This document shows, in pieces, positions 30,656 through 39,524 of a stretch of DNA of 64,000 nucleotides (the stretch's first letter is position 1; each line of letters opens with the position of its first letter). The DNA comes from JACCXG01 sp963750935 (GTDB lineage: Bacteria > Acidobacteriota > Vicinamibacteria > Vicinamibacterales > 2-12-FULL-66-21), in NCBI GenBank assembly GCA_963750935.1, contig CAVVSR010000009.1, positions 926,019 through 990,018 of the forward strand, written 5' to 3'. The notes below the pieces were generated by a model, which was not told where the DNA came from, did no database searches, and saw nothing but the letters and a program-made list of their open reading frames with translations. The translations under genes and the position numbers were made by a program.

Positions 30656-33061
30656 ATGGTCGAGGATTCGAGCTTCCCACTGACCGGCCGCAAGGTCGGC
30701 GACTACCGCATTCTTGCACCGCTCGGACGGGGCGGAATGGGACTCGTCTATGCCGCCGAGGATACCCGCCTACGCCGCAAGGTCGCGATCAAGTTCCTGG
30801 CGGCCGACTCCGTCGGCGACGAGCGTCGAAAACAGCGCCTCTTTCATGAGGCGAGAGCGGCCGCCGCGCTGGATCACCCCAACATCTGCTCGATCTACGA
30901 CGTCGCTGAAGCCGAGGGTCAGCCCTTCATCGTCATGCAGTACGTCGAGGGGCAGACGCTCGACGCCAGGCGGGCGGCCGGTCCGATGGACGTCGGCGAG
31001 ATCCTCGACGTTGCCGCCCAGGTAGCCGAGGCCCTGGTCGAGGCGCACGAGCGCGGCATCGTCCATCGTGACGTCAAGCCGCAGAACATCATGCTGTCGG
31101 CGCGCGGACAGGTGAAGGTGCTCGACTTCGGCATCGCGACGATCGCCCCGAAGGTTGACGAAGAGGCCCTGACGGCTTCCGGCCTCAGGACGCTTGAAGG
31201 GGCCGTCGCGGGCACCATCCCGTACATGTCACCGGAGCAGATTCGGAACGAGGCCCTCGACGGTCGCAGCGACGTCTTCAGCTTCGGCATCGTGCTGCAC
31301 GAGATCGCCACCGGCACGCACCCTTTCCGAGTCGGAACCGGCGCTCCAGATACGCTGGCGGCGATTCTGACGAAGAACCCGCCGCCGTTCGATCCACACC
31401 CGCGCGGGACCCTTCCGGAACTCGAGCGAATTGTCCGCAAGTGCCTGGAAAAAGATCGGGCCCTGCGGTACCAGTCAGCGCGCGAGCTCCTGGCCGATCT
31501 TCGTCGCATGGAGCGCGACAGCAGCGAGGCGGCGATACCGCCGCCGTCGCGGGTCCCCGCGCGTCGCTGGGCTACACGGCGCTATGCCCTCGCCGCCGTC
31601 GGGGTCATCGTCGTCGGGACTGCCGCGGCCGAGGTCACCCGCCGTTCGTTGGGCACGAGCGTAATCAGCTCTGTCGCCGTACTCCCTCTCGTCAGCGTCA
31701 ATGTCGCTTCAACGCTGGAGTATCAGACAGAGGGAATCACCGACAGTCTGATCGACACGCTGTCGCGCCTTCCCGGCCTCAAGGTCATGTCGCGGAGTGC
31801 CGTTTCTCGCTACCAGGGACGGCAGATCGACCTGCAACAGGCCGGGCGTGAGCTGGGTGTGGATGCGCTGCTGACGGGCAGCATCGCCGGCCGCGGGGAA
31901 GGGGATGCGCTGACACTGCGTCTCGAACTGGTCGACGCCGACGATAGCAGCTACATCTGGGGCAAACAGTACGACCTGACGCCAGCGAATCTCCTGGCGG
32001 TGCAGAGGGAGATTCGCGCGGAGGTGTCCGAGAAACTTCGCCCGAGACTGGCTTCGGCGACTGTCGCAAGGACGGGCCGCGACACCGACGATCCGGAGGC
32101 GTACCGGCTCTATACACTCGGCAATTACTCCTTACTCAAATTCAGGCAGGAGGCGTCCCGTGAGGCCATTGGATACTTCCAGAAGGCGATTGACCGGGAT
32201 CCCGCCTTCGCGCTCGCGTACTCCGGCCTGGCCGCAGCCTACATCTTCGGGGCGGGCCCGGGAATCGCCTCGAAAGATGCACTCCGCCTGGGACGAGCCG
32301 CGGCACTGAAAGCGCTGGAGCTCGATCCCGACCTGGGCGACGCCCACGCGGCGCTCGCCGGAATCCTGTTCAATGACGACTGGGACTTCGCCGGGGCCGA
32401 ACGGGAGTATCGACTCGCCATCGAACTCAACCCGAATAACGTCGGCGCGCGTCATGCGTATTCGCACTTCCTGCTCAGGGTCGGGCGGCCCGACGAGGCG
32501 CTTGCAGAAGCCCGGAAGGTCGAGGAACTCGATCCCGTATCGCCGCTGGCGTTAGGGCATTTCGCGTACTACTACGTGGTAACGAGTCAGTTCGACGAGG
32601 CGATACGCGCCTACGAACGGTATATCAAGGACGCGGACGATCCAGGGTCGTTCCTCCAGTACGGCGATGCCTACTACATGAAGGGCATGTTCGATCAGGC
32701 CGTCGAGCAGTATCTGAGAGGACACGAGGAAAATGGCGTCGCGAGCGAAGAAATCGCGGCCGCCAGAAAGGCCTACGTGGAGCGGGGCATCAAGGGGTAC
32801 CTGCAGACGAGGATCGCACAGCTCGAGACGCGCGGTCAGCCCGAGCCTAACAGGACTCCCATGACCTCTCTTGGCGGGCAACTCGCGTCGCTTCATGCCC
32901 TGCTCGGTGACAAGGACCGCGCGTTTCAGCTGCTCGAGCGCATGTACGCGGAGCGCGACGACGCCTTCACCTCCATCCGCGAAGAAATCACGTTCGATTC
33001 CCTGCGATCGGATCGCCGCTTCGCCGACCTGCTTCGCCGCATCGGTCTCCCTCCGTTCTAG
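30656..33061 (+). CDS. Membrane Ser/Thr protein kinase with TolB-like and TPR domains
   Basis: An 801-residue kinase. The ATG at 30656 is preferred because the domain begins 12 residues later (GRKVGDYRILAPLGRGGMG); the longer upstream frame overlaps the MATE gene and is shadow. Kinase: VAIKFL, IVHRDVKPQN, DFGIAT, IPYMSPEQIRN, GRSDVFSFG. TM about 295-315. TolB-like domain about 320-455 (SVAVLPLVSV, TEGITDSLIDTLSRLPGLKV, LGVDALLTGSI). TPR-like repeats fill the C-terminus (YRLAIELNPNNVGARHAY). A -10-like TATGCT at 30633-30638 lies 17 nt upstream with no ribosome-binding site. Confidence 0.94.
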   Translation: MVEDSSFPLTGRKVGDYRILAPLGRGGMGLVYAAEDTRLRRKVAIKFLAADSVGDERRKQRLFHEARAAAALDHPNICSIYDVAEAEGQPFIVMQYVEGQTLDARRAAGPMDVGEILDVAAQVAEALVEAHERGIVHRDVKPQNIMLSARGQVKVLDFGIATIAPKVDEEALTASGLRTLEGAVAGTIPYMSPEQIRNEALDGRSDVFSFGIVLHEIATGTHPFRVGTGAPDTLAAILTKNPPPFDPHPRGTLPELERIVRKCLEKDRALRYQSARELLADLRRMERDSSEAAIPPPSRVPARRWATRRYALAAVGVIVVGTAAAEVTRRSLGTSVISSVAVLPLVSVNVASTLEYQTEGITDSLIDTLSRLPGLKVMSRSAVSRYQGRQIDLQQAGRELGVDALLTGSIAGRGEGDALTLRLELVDADDSSYIWGKQYDLTPANLLAVQREIRAEVSEKLRPRLASATVARTGRDTDDPEAYRLYTLGNYSLLKFRQEASREAIGYFQKAIDRDPAFALAYSGLAAAYIFGAGPGIASKDALRLGRAAALKALELDPDLGDAHAALAGILFNDDWDFAGAEREYRLAIELNPNNVGARHAYSHFLLRVGRPDEALAEARKVEELDPVSPLALGHFAYYYVVTSQFDEAIRAYERYIKDADDPGSFLQYGDAYYMKGMFDQAVEQYLRGHEENGVASEEIAAARKAYVERGIKGYLQTRIAQLETRGQPEPNRTPMTSLGGQLASLHALLGDKDRAFQLLERMYAERDDAFTSIREEITFDSLRSDRRFADLLRRIGLPPF

Positions 33062-33125
33062 CGATCAGGCCCAAAGAGCCAAGCCAGTAAGATCGGCGCG
33101 TGCGTCGCCCTTGTCTCCATCTCCA

Positions 33126-33259
33126 GGAACAGATTGACGGCACAGAGCGACGACGATAACGTCGTCGGCCTGCCGTCGTGACCGGCATACGATTCGCCCT
33201 TCCCCCGATGCGACCGAGCGCCCCCGATTGGCGCTGCCGAAAGCAGATGGGAGAAGGTG
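33126..33259 (+). promoter_or_regulatory. Conserved leader of the coiled-coil repeat gene, with hairpin
   Basis: This 134-bp leader is also found, about 80% identical by eye, at 40876-41006 before the related coiled-coil sequence. It holds a perfect 8-bp hairpin at 33148-33167 (stem CGACGACG, loop ATAA) and ends in the ribosome-binding site GGGAGAAGG. In the second copy the stem is unchanged while the loop is ATAG, consistent with selection for pairing. One-base length differences between copies show it is not conserved as protein. Confidence 0.5.
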
Positions 33260-33742
33260 ATGCCGAGGCAAAGCGTTGAAAACAGATTCGAAAGGCTCGA
33301 ACGGCGCGTGACCGGGATCGAACAGCTCCCCGCTCGCATGGACCGGTTGGAGTTGCAGATTGTGCAGCTCCGGGCTGAGATGCGCGATGAGTTTTCTGCC
33401 ATCCGGCGGGAGATTCAGGCGGGCGAAGAAGGGAGTCTGCGAAGCCTCCGCGAAGAGATCCGTAACGGGAATGTGATGATCGTCACGGCTGTCGCGGCGC
33501 AGGTCGAGGACGCTCGGGCGGAGAGCCGGAGTCTCTTTGATGACGCTCGGGCGGAGAGCCGGAGCCTCTTTGAGGACGCTCGGACGGAGAGCCGGAGTCT
33601 CTTTGAGGACGCCCGGACGGAGAGCCGGAGTCTCTTTGAGGACGCCCGACGAGAGAATCGGGTGCTCTTCGAGGAGGCCCTGGCCCGCATCGCCAATATT
33701 CAAGAGGGACTAGGTTCCACGCGGCGCACGAAGAAGCGCTGA
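33260..33742 (+). CDS. Coiled-coil protein with 11-residue repeats
   Basis: A 160-residue, highly charged protein with no signal peptide or TM. ATG 33260 follows GGGAGAAGG; GTG 33257 is the only alternative. Residues 1-55 match the coiled-coil half of the gene at 40479 (MPRQSVENR, LPARMDRLE, QIVQLRAEMRD). Residues about 83-137 are five 11-residue units (EDARTESRSLF type), a hendecad pattern typical of right-handed coiled coils. The end is basic (RRTKKR). Function unknown; probably an oligomeric scaffold or filament. It sits between a TPR kinase (same strand, upstream) and the 3' end of a propeller kinase. Confidence 0.78.
   Translation: MPRQSVENRFERLERRVTGIEQLPARMDRLELQIVQLRAEMRDEFSAIRREIQAGEEGSLRSLREEIRNGNVMIVTAVAAQVEDARAESRSLFDDARAESRSLFEDARTESRSLFEDARTESRSLFEDARRENRVLFEEALARIANIQEGLGSTRRTKKR
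33506..33670 (+). repeat. Five 33-bp in-frame tandem repeats
   Basis: Units 33506-33538, 33539-33571, 33572-33604 and 33605-33637 differ by only a few bases; the fifth (33638-33670) is diverged. Each encodes 11 residues. The near-identity points to recent slippage or unequal exchange. Confidence 0.9.
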
Positions 33743-33787
33743 TTCCGGGAGAAGACGACGAAGCGCGAGCGAAGCGGTCGGGGTGTT

Positions 33788-33810
33788 CGAGCGCTGACGA
33801 TCAGCGCTCG
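33788..33810. terminator. Hairpin containing the kinase stop codon
   Basis: Perfect 10-bp stem (33788-33797 with 33801-33810) and loop CGA; the TGA of the minus-strand kinase is the start of one arm. Also just downstream of the convergent coiled-coil gene, so it could serve both. Related to the hairpin at 20487-20505. Confidence 0.5.
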
Positions 33811-36495
33811 GCTGGCAGCCGTGACTGCCAGCCGAGTGCCACTGTTACGTTGGTGGTGCCGCTGACGGTCTCGCAGATCGCGAGCACCCGTTGACCATCT
33901 CCTGATGTGTCGAAAGTCTTGGCCGCCGGTCCGATCCTGAATGCCGACGGCGGAGTGGTGGTCTCGCACGGCCGCATCAGGCGAACGGGTTGTCCGAATG
34001 CCGGTCCGGGCGAAACGGCGACCGACATGATGTCCCCTTGCGGTGTCGCGAAGAAGAGCTCCCGGCCATCGTGGCGCCACGCCGGTTGCACGCCACCCTG
34101 CGTTGAAACCTTGAATCGCTGTCCGCCAGATATCGACGTCACATACACTTCGGGGCCGCCAGGCTCGACCGCGGTATAGGCCAGCCATCGCCCATCGCGC
34201 GAGCTCACCGTGCCATTCATGCGGGTGGATTGCAGCGGCAGCACGGTTTCGGGCGCGGCCTGTCCGCCGATCTTGACTGCCATCAGACCTTGCCGTGCGT
34301 CCGCGATCACGTCGCGGAAAAACAACACCCGCCCGTCAGGCAGCCACCCCTGCGGGAAGACGCCCGTGTCACCGCGATACACCAGCTGCGCCTCGCCGCT
34401 GCCGTCCGACGCCGTCTTGAAGATCGTCGACTGCCCGGCGCGATCCGATGCGAATACGATTTCGCGGTCGTCCGGCGACCAGCTCGCGCCCCAGTCCGTG
34501 GCCGGGTGATTGGTCACGCGTGTGATGGCGCCAGTCGCGACGTCAATCCCCCAGATGTCTCGCGTGCCGTGGTCGGCATCGATCGTGTCGAACAGCGCGC
34601 GCTTCTCGTCGTGCGACAACACGACATCGAGATGGATTTGATCCGCGCCGACCTGCGAGAGCGCCTTGCCGGAGCGGTCGAACCATACGAGGCGGGTAGG
34701 CGGACGAGGCCCCCCGACGTAGGCCAGCAACCGTCCATCCACCGACGCCGAAAACGCCGCCACCGCGCTCGACGTGTTCTGCAGCACGGGTCCGGCCACC
34801 GCGCGCGCCGAGCCGTGCAGCTTCAACGCCGCCGCATCGAACGGATGCGCCAGCAGCGCGCCGTCTTTCACGTACAGCAGATATCCGTCCGCGTAGACCG
34901 CATTCGATTGCGACTCGACGAGCACCGTCGTGTCCGCCGAGTCGAGCGAACCCGAGTCGGAGCGCGTTGTTGATGCCGCGATCGGTCCGGACGGTGAAGA
35001 TGAAGTGACGCCCGTCGGGAAGAAAATGTGGCCAGCGATGCGAGTTCTCTGCCTGGGGATCGATCTTCGTGACTGGCTCCAGCGTGCCACTGCCGGCCGG
35101 CACGCGGAATAGCCCGCCCCGATTGGCGGGAGCCAGCACGATGACGTCGTCCTTGCCCCACGTCGCGCCAAGATGGATGCTGAGTGGACAAATCACCTGG
35201 ACGGGCCCGCCATCGACGGGCACGCGCTTCAGGCGGCCGCCCGCGCGAAACCCCAGATGCCGCCCATCCGGCGACCAGAACACCTGGCCGGCAACCCCCT
35301 CCGTCCCCGCCAGCGGCGTCGGCGTGGCCGACTGCAGCCTTCGAATCCAGATCATCGGCTCGCGATCGTTGCCGCGGGCGACGAATGCGAGGCGCTGTCC
35401 GTCAGGCGACACCCCCGTATACCACTGGGCCGGTGGTTCGCTCCCCCATGATTCGGCCGGATTCGGGTTGACGCTGATAGGGAGAACGAATTCCATCTCG
35501 CCGGGTGCGGTCGGACGCAGGTCACGCCGGCCCGCGCCGTACCACCCCGCGGCTCCGATCACCGCGACCGCGACGACCGCAGCGCCAAGGGCGATGGCCC
35601 GCCACTGCGGCGTTGGTGACGCCTTCGCCGCAGGCGCGTCGTCGTCGAGAGCGACCCGCACCTCGGCAATGTCACGGGCACGGCGTTTCGGATCCTTTTC
35701 GAGGCATCTGGCGATGACGCGGCGCACCGATGCGGGTGTGTCCTTCCTCAACCGGGCCAGGTCTGGCGCGCGCTCGATGATCGCCGCGATCACGTCGGAG
35801 GTCGTCTCGCCGTCGAAGGCGCGCTTGCCCGCCAGCATCTCGAACAGCACGCAGCCGAACGCCCAGATGTCGGTCCGCTTGTCGATGCGTTTGCCGCGCG
35901 CCTGTTCCGGACTCATGTACGCGGCGGTGCCGAGGATCACTCCCTGGGCCGTGCCATGCACCGTGATGGTCGGCGTGTTCGCCGGATCGAGCTCGGGGTC
36001 CTGACCCGCCGCGACCGCGATCGCCTTCGCCAGGCCGAAGTCGAGAATCTTGACCTGGCCGGCTTCCGTGATCGTGATATTCGCCGGCTTGAGATCGCGA
36101 TGGACGATGCCGGCTTCGTGCGCGGTGTCGAGGGCATCGGTGAGCTGCCGCGCGACGTGCAGCGTCTCCGCGATCGAGAGCGGCCTGGCGGCGAGCCGAG
36201 CGGCCAGGGTGTCGCCCTCGACGAGCTCGAGCACCAGCGCCGGCTGCTGGCCGTGCTCGATCACGTCATAGATCGCCGCGATGTTCGGGTGGTTGAGCGC
36301 TGCCAGGGCACGCGCCTCGCGCTCGAATCGCGCGACGGCATCGGCGTCGGCCGCAATCCGCGGCGACACGAACTTGATCGCCACGTCGCGCCCGAGGCGC
36401 ACATCACGCGCCCGGTAGACTTCCCCCATGCCGCCGGCTCCGAGCAGCGAGACAATCTCGTAGCCGCCGATCCGCGTGCCGGGTTGCAGGGGCAA
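33801..36495 (-). pseudogene. Ser/Thr protein kinase with PD40 propeller, one frameshift
   Basis: TTG 36495 is taken as start because the paralog at 39396 uses TTG in the same context and both follow TATAAT by 9 nt. Kinase domain complete (GAGGMGEVYRARD, VAIKF, IVHRDLKPAN, DFGLAK, SPEQARGKRIDKRTDIWAFG); TM near residue 300 (IALGAAVVAVAVIGAAGWYG); PD40 propeller after it. One extra base at 34949-34950 breaks the propeller: RLG then, in the next frame, SLDSADTTVLVES. The length is 3 x 898 + 1, as expected for a single insertion. If the indel is real, a protein truncated in the sensor would result. The kinase domain is nearly identical at DNA level to that of the next gene, but the propellers differ. 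Confidence 0.86.
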
Positions 36496-36504
36496 ACGGG
36501 CCCG

Positions 36505-36510
36505 ATTATA
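36505..36510 (-). promoter_or_regulatory. -10 element of the kinase at 33801-36495
   Basis: TATAAT on the minus strand, 9 nt before the TTG. Same arrangement as at 39406-39411. Confidence 0.5.
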
Positions 36511-36557
36511 AGGCCCTTCGTGCGTGGCTTGCGCATCCGTGCGTGGCTTCCGCCAGC

Positions 36558-36592
36558 TTACGCGTCGCCGTCCCGCAGCAATGGCGCCTTCG
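36558..36592 (-). pseudogene. Last codons of a duplicated methyltransferase gene
   Basis: The minus strand reads KAPLLRDGDA then TAA (36558-36560), matching the last ten residues of the intact methyltransferase at 39525 (KAPLLRDGEA). The rest of the gene is absent; at about 36592 the sequence switches to MATE homology. It marks the end of the duplicated kinase segment. Confidence 0.75.
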
Positions 36593-36700
36593 TGCTGCTG
36601 CTGCAGCGCGAGTTCCACAACCGGTTAGCGCCGCCGCTCGGCACCGATCAGCCTTCCCGGCGGCGTAGATGTCTTCGGGGGGGTGATGACGGCCGGGTCC
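36591..36700 (+). pseudogene. 3'-end remnant of a MATE exporter gene
   Basis: Bases 36591-36668 correspond to the end of the MATE gene at 29148-30518 (LLLQREFHNRLAPPLGTD against VLLQREFHKRFAPPLAAD), and homology continues past the aligned stop (36666-36668) to about 36700, where both loci share GACGGCCGGGTCC. The upstream 1.3 kb of the gene is missing. Small indels after the Pro-Ser codons would also have destroyed the frame. Confidence 0.8.
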
Positions 36701-36753
36701 TCAGCGTCGATCTCCGAGCGCGTTGCGCCTAATATCGTTCGTCACTTCAAGCG

Positions 36754-39396
36754 TTAGCGCGTTGCCTCGAACCAGTTCAACACCATTGCAAGGCGGCGAA
36801 GCTCTGATGCCGGATCCGACTTGACCATCACGAAGCGGCCGTCGGCGGCGACATCGAAGCGGGTATCTCCCGCCGTGCCCGTGTAACGGCCAGTGAACAG
36901 GTGCGTCGGCTGCCCGATGCGGAGCTGGGCCCCGAGTTCCTTCCGCACGGCCATCACCGCGTCGCCTTGCCGGTAGTAAATCTCGCCGCCGTCACGCGAC
37001 CACACCGGCATCGAGCCGCCATTGGTCGAGATCATTACCTGCTGATCGAGTTCGGGGTAACGCCGCACGTACACCTCGGCGCGGCCCGACTCTCTCGAGA
37101 CGTGCGCAAGCCACTTCCCACCGGGTGACAGCATTGGCGCATAGTCGTCCACGTTCCGGGCGAGGACGGGCTGCGCCTCGCCGGATGGCGTGATTCGCCA
37201 GATGTCATCCTGGTCGGCCTGCACGAGGAGAAACGTCCCGGCCCACGACCTGGGATATGCGCCGGTGCCCGTCGGCATCGCGCCTCGCTGTTCACGACTG
37301 GAGATCACCGTCCGGCCACCGGCGAGCGGCAGTTTCACGATGCCCGCGGACGCTGCAACAATGGCCGAACCATCGCTTGTCCACAGGGGATCCAAGTTGT
37401 GGCCACTCGTCGTCAGACGACTTCCCGTTCCACGCGCGACGTCATAGAGCCAGATATCCGATCGGCGGGTGTCGTCGTTGGCGGCGACGGCGATGACCTT
37501 CCCGTCCGGCGAGATGCGAGGCCCGCGGTACGCCATTCGATCGCTGGATACGGGCGACTCGCGGCCCGAACGATCGACCCACACCAGTTGGTGACGCTCG
37601 CCGGTAGGCGCCGATACCAGTCGGCCGTTGCGCGATGTCGCAAAGTACATTCCACCCGACCCGGCGCCGCGCTCGATGTTGTCGGCAAGCGGGATCGGCG
37701 ATCCGGTCGCTGAGTACGACTGCGGATCGACCGGAAGGGCGCGGACCGCACCCGGCGACTGACCGAACACGAGATAGCCCGGTGCGACGAACTGAGCCTG
37801 CGTGAGGTTGCCACCACTGCCGAGAACCGGCGGGCCTGACAGAGTGGAATCGGTGAGTCGTGCGACCACCTTCGGCGAACCGCCTTCGACATTGATGGTG
37901 GCGAATGCACGACTATCTGAGTTGTCTCGGCCGGTCGTGAAGATGATGGATCGGCCATCCGGCAGCCATTCCGGAAAGAGGGCGAACTGCACCCCCGCGA
38001 TCGGCTTTGGCGTGCCACCGGCGGCGCTCATGGCGCGCAGGCCGCCGCCACGAACGGCCCAGACGATCGTGTCGCCTGGCCCCCAGGTTGCTCCCATCGT
38101 TCCGCCGTCGATCTGCGCCAGGCGGAGCGGCGCACTCTGGCCGTCGGCGGCGATTTTTTGCACGGCATCGTCGGCGAAGTACCCAATCCAGCGCGCGTCA
38201 GGCGAAAAGAACGGTTGTGTCGCGCCCTTCGTCCCGGGCATCACCAGCGGCTCGGCCTGGTCGAGTCGCTGGACGTATAGTCGATTCTCGCCATCGCGCT
38301 CGCCGATATAGGCGATCGCCGATCCATCGTTTGCCATTCTCACGGGTAGCACGGACGCGCGGGAGAGGTGCACTCCTTCCGGTAAGAGCAGCGACGATCG
38401 CACGATCGGCGACGGCGCACGCGGCGGCGTGGCTCGTGTTGCCAGGCCCAACAGGAATCCCGACGCCAACGCCGCAGCCATGAACGCGATCGGCCGCAGT
38501 CGACGAGCCCCGGCCGCAGCGACCGGCGGCGTGATTGCAGCATCGTCGAGATCGATGCTCACTTCGGCGATGTCGCGGGCACGGCGTTTCGGGTCCTTCT
38601 CGAGACAGCGGGCAATGACGCGACGAACATGAGCCGGCGTCGCCGGCGGCAGCAGCGACAGATCCGGCGTGCGCTCGATGATCGCCGCGATCACGTCGGA
38701 GGTCGTCTCGCCGTCAAAGGCGCGCTTGCCCGCCAGCATCTCGAACAGCACGCAGCCGAACGCCCAGATGTCGGTCCGCTTGTCGATGCGTTTGCCGCGC
38801 GCCTGCTCGGGACTCATGTACGCGGCCGTGCCGAGGATCACCCCCTGGGCCGTGCCATGCACCGTGATCGTCGGCGTGTTCGCCGGATCGAACTCGGGGT
38901 CCTGACCCGCCGCGACCGCGATCGCCTTCGCCAGGCCGAAGTCGAGAATCTTGACCTGGCCGGCTTCCGTGATCGTGATATTCGCCGGCTTGAGATCGCG
39001 ATGGACGATGCCGGCTTCGTGCGCGGTGTCGAGGGCATCGGTGAGCTGCCGCGCGACGTGCAGCGCCTCCGCGATCGAGAGCGGCCTGGCGGCGAGCCGA
39101 GCGGCCAGGGTGTCGCCCTCGACGAGCTCGAGCACCAGCGCCGGCTGCTGGCCGTGCTCGATCACGTCATAGATCGCCGCGATGTTCGGATGGTTGAGCG
39201 CGGCCAGGGCACGCGCCTCGCGCTCGAATCGCGCGACGGCATCGGCGTCGGCCGCAATCCGCGGCGACACGAACTTGATCGCCACGTCGCGTCCGAGGCG
39301 CACATCACGCGACCGGTAGACTTCCCCCATGCCGCCGGCTCCGAGCAGCGAGACAATCTCGTAGCCGCCGATCCGCGTGCCGGGTTGTAGGGGCAA
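36754..39396 (-). CDS. Membrane Ser/Thr protein kinase with PD40 propeller
   Basis: An 880-residue intact kinase with TTG start at 39396 (PLQPGTRIGGYEIV). GAGGMGEVYRSRD, VAIKF, IVHRDLKPAN, DFGLAK, AAYMSPEQARG, TDIWAFG are all present. TM about 298-318 (IAFMAAALASGFLLGLA). The propeller begins near 330 and differs from that of the paralog at 33801 (FSPDARWIGYFAD, ISPDGKVIAV, LSPGGKWLAHVSRES). So two kinases with the same catalytic part appear to read different inputs. It lies downstream of the methyltransferase on the same strand but has its own promoter. Confidence 0.95.
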   Translation of the reverse strand: MPLQPGTRIGGYEIVSLLGAGGMGEVYRSRDVRLGRDVAIKFVSPRIAADADAVARFEREARALAALNHPNIAAIYDVIEHGQQPALVLELVEGDTLAARLAARPLSIAEALHVARQLTDALDTAHEAGIVHRDLKPANITITEAGQVKILDFGLAKAIAVAAGQDPEFDPANTPTITVHGTAQGVILGTAAYMSPEQARGKRIDKRTDIWAFGCVLFEMLAGKRAFDGETTSDVIAAIIERTPDLSLLPPATPAHVRRVIARCLEKDPKRRARDIAEVSIDLDDAAITPPVAAAGARRLRPIAFMAAALASGFLLGLATRATPPRAPSPIVRSSLLLPEGVHLSRASVLPVRMANDGSAIAYIGERDGENRLYVQRLDQAEPLVMPGTKGATQPFFSPDARWIGYFADDAVQKIAADGQSAPLRLAQIDGGTMGATWGPGDTIVWAVRGGGLRAMSAAGGTPKPIAGVQFALFPEWLPDGRSIIFTTGRDNSDSRAFATINVEGGSPKVVARLTDSTLSGPPVLGSGGNLTQAQFVAPGYLVFGQSPGAVRALPVDPQSYSATGSPIPLADNIERGAGSGGMYFATSRNGRLVSAPTGERHQLVWVDRSGRESPVSSDRMAYRGPRISPDGKVIAVAANDDTRRSDIWLYDVARGTGSRLTTSGHNLDPLWTSDGSAIVAASAGIVKLPLAGGRTVISSREQRGAMPTGTGAYPRSWAGTFLLVQADQDDIWRITPSGEAQPVLARNVDDYAPMLSPGGKWLAHVSRESGRAEVYVRRYPELDQQVMISTNGGSMPVWSRDGGEIYYRQGDAVMAVRKELGAQLRIGQPTHLFTGRYTGTAGDTRFDVAADGRFVMVKSDPASELRRLAMVLNWFEATR

Positions 39397-39405
39397 ACGG
39401 GACCG

Positions 39406-39411
39406 ATTATA
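39406..39411 (-). promoter_or_regulatory. -10 element of the kinase at 36754-39396
   Basis: TATAAT on the minus strand, 9 nt before the TTG start, no ribosome-binding site. Confidence 0.5.
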
Positions 39412-39429
39412 CGGTCCTTCGTGCGTGGC

Positions 39430-39500
39430 GACCGCCTTCCGCCTTCGCGCAAAGCGCTTCGGCGAGACTCGCCGTAGCCTTGGCGGGGGCGGTCAGGCGG
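39430..39500. repeat. Palindromic insert, REP-like
   Basis: Outer inverted repeat CTTCCGCC/GGCGGAAG about 50 bp apart, with an inner small palindrome GGCGAGACTCGCC. The paralogous locus at 36520-36555 lacks it, so it was inserted after the duplication or lost from the other copy. No coding capacity. Confidence 0.5.
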
Positions 39501-39524
39501 AAGAGCGACGGTTCTTCCGTCAGC

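Larger units (their letters stand above)
35770..36592 (-). repeat. Copy A of a long direct repeat (kinase domain, promoter, methyltransferase tail)
   Basis: Nearly identical to 38671-39562, about 98% over the kinase part, with a constant offset of 2901 bp up to the start codon. The copy continues through the promoter into the last codons of a methyltransferase gene. Confidence 0.85.

Noticed and set aside
33506..33670. Regular 33-bp repeats considered as a CRISPR array
   Set aside because: Repeats are contiguous with no unique spacers, are in frame and encode a hendecad coiled coil; no cas genes nearby.
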